Source: a bacterium
GTDB taxonomy: Bacteria > Planctomycetota > UBA11346
DNA: 5,884 nt
NCBI GenBank assembly: GCA_020049615.1
Contig: JAIFKN010000311.1
Location: forward strand, 1-5,884
Direction of reading: 5' to 3'
Shown here: one piece after another, positions 5,549 to 5,884 of the stretch
Layout: each line of letters begins with the position of its first letter
Numbering within the stretch: the stretch's first letter is position 1
Translations under genes and position numbers: made by a program
The notes under the pieces: generated by a model
What the model was told of the DNA's origin: nothing
What the model saw: the letters and a program-made list of their open reading frames with translations, nothing else
The model's database searches: none

Positions 5549-5884
5549 TCAGGCCGCGACGGCGGCCTTGGCCTTGGCGACGACGTCGGCGAAGGCGGCC
5601 GGCTGGTGGATCGCCAGCTCGGAGAGCTGCTTGCGGTCCAGGCGGATGTCGGCCTTCTCCAGGCCGGCGATGAGGCGGCTGTAGGTGATGCCGAGCTTGC
5701 GGCACTCGATGCCGATGCGCTTGATCCACAGCTGGCGGAACTGGCGCTTCTTGAGCTTGCGTCCGGCGAAGCCCTGGACCTCAGCGCGGCGCACGGCCTC
5801 GCAGATCACGCGGTACATCTTCGAACGGCCGCTGAAATAGCCGCTCGCGCGCTTCTTGATGCGCTTGATCATCTTGTGGCGCGA
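5549..5884 (-). CDS. rplT: Large-subunit ribosomal protein bL20 (5'-partial)
   Basis: Ribosomal protein bL20, which binds 23S rRNA and is needed early in 50S assembly; in several bacteria it also represses its own operon (infC-rpmI-rplT). An ATG at 5872 gives 107 aa, but the frame stays open to the window edge as S-R-H-K before it. RHK-MIKRIKKRASGYFSGRSK matches the normal bL20 N-terminal region, so the true start lies about ten codons beyond the window. Family hallmarks are GRSKMYRV (15-22 from that ATG), RQFRQLWIKRI (43-53), GITYSRLIAGLEKADIRLDRK (61-81) and the AFADVVAKAKAA end. It is basic, as expected for an rRNA-binding protein. infC and rpmI are expected just outside the window, which cannot be confirmed here. 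Confidence 0.97.
   Translation of the reverse strand, partial: SRHKMIKRIKKRASGYFSGRSKMYRVICEAVRRAEVQGFAGRKLKKRQFRQLWIKRIGIECRKLGITYSRLIAGLEKADIRLDRKQLSELAIHQPAAFADVVAKAKAAVAA

Noticed and set aside
3712..5673. 653-codon open frame on the plus strand
   Set aside because: It lies opposite dusB and the frameshifted gene, has Ala/Arg/Gly/His-rich shadow composition and no family motif; high GC removes stop codons from this frame.

Overview
The window is GC-rich bacterial DNA, with G or C at most third codon positions. It is compactly packed with seven gene-scale features, six on the minus strand and one on the plus strand. The organism cannot be named from this window. Two observations lean weakly towards a planctomycete or PVC-type bacterium: a GDSL esterase with an N-terminal GxDLY-like domain, and a PhyH dioxygenase beside a beta-hydroxyacid dehydrogenase-like reductase. 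Nothing here settles the assignment, and no plasmid, phage or transposase gene is present.

Reading the minus strand from the right edge, the first gene is rplT (ribosomal protein bL20), whose N-terminus runs off the window. A perfect 11-bp GC-rich hairpin follows it. Next is a DusB-type tRNA-dihydrouridine synthase with a GTG start. Its stop overlaps, as ATGA, the start of a frameshifted gene. That gene resembles the radical SAM protein of the AmmeMemoRadiSam group, but it has lost all three cluster-binding cysteines and carries a frame break near 4156. It ends inside one arm of a perfect 31-bp inverted repeat (3571-3601 and 3673-3703) built from a telomere-like TTAGGGG motif, with a 71-bp centre. 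Beyond the repeat lies an NAD(P)-dependent beta-hydroxyacid dehydrogenase-family gene with a good ribosome binding site.

The only plus-strand gene, a PhyH-family Fe(II)/2-oxoglutarate dioxygenase, runs tail-to-tail into the dehydrogenase and overlaps it by 23 bp. It is divergent from slyD across a 146-bp gap. slyD encodes an FKBP-type prolyl isomerase and metallochaperone whose metal-binding tail carries five tandem GSGEC units, matching a 15-bp DNA tandem repeat. The next gene, an SGNH/GDSL esterase, probably starts inside the last codons of slyD and ends at 96. The first 95 bases hold a nested stem-loop and no recognisable gene.

The genes do not form a single pathway. rplT, dusB and the broken gene form a translation/tRNA-modification stretch. 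slyD and the esterase look like a translationally coupled pair. The dioxygenase and reductase are convergent neighbours with no demonstrable shared substrate. The most unusual content lies between 3540 and 4423: a cysteine-less, frameshifted radical-SAM-like gene whose 3' end is supplied by a telomere-like inverted repeat that can also form a G-quadruplex.
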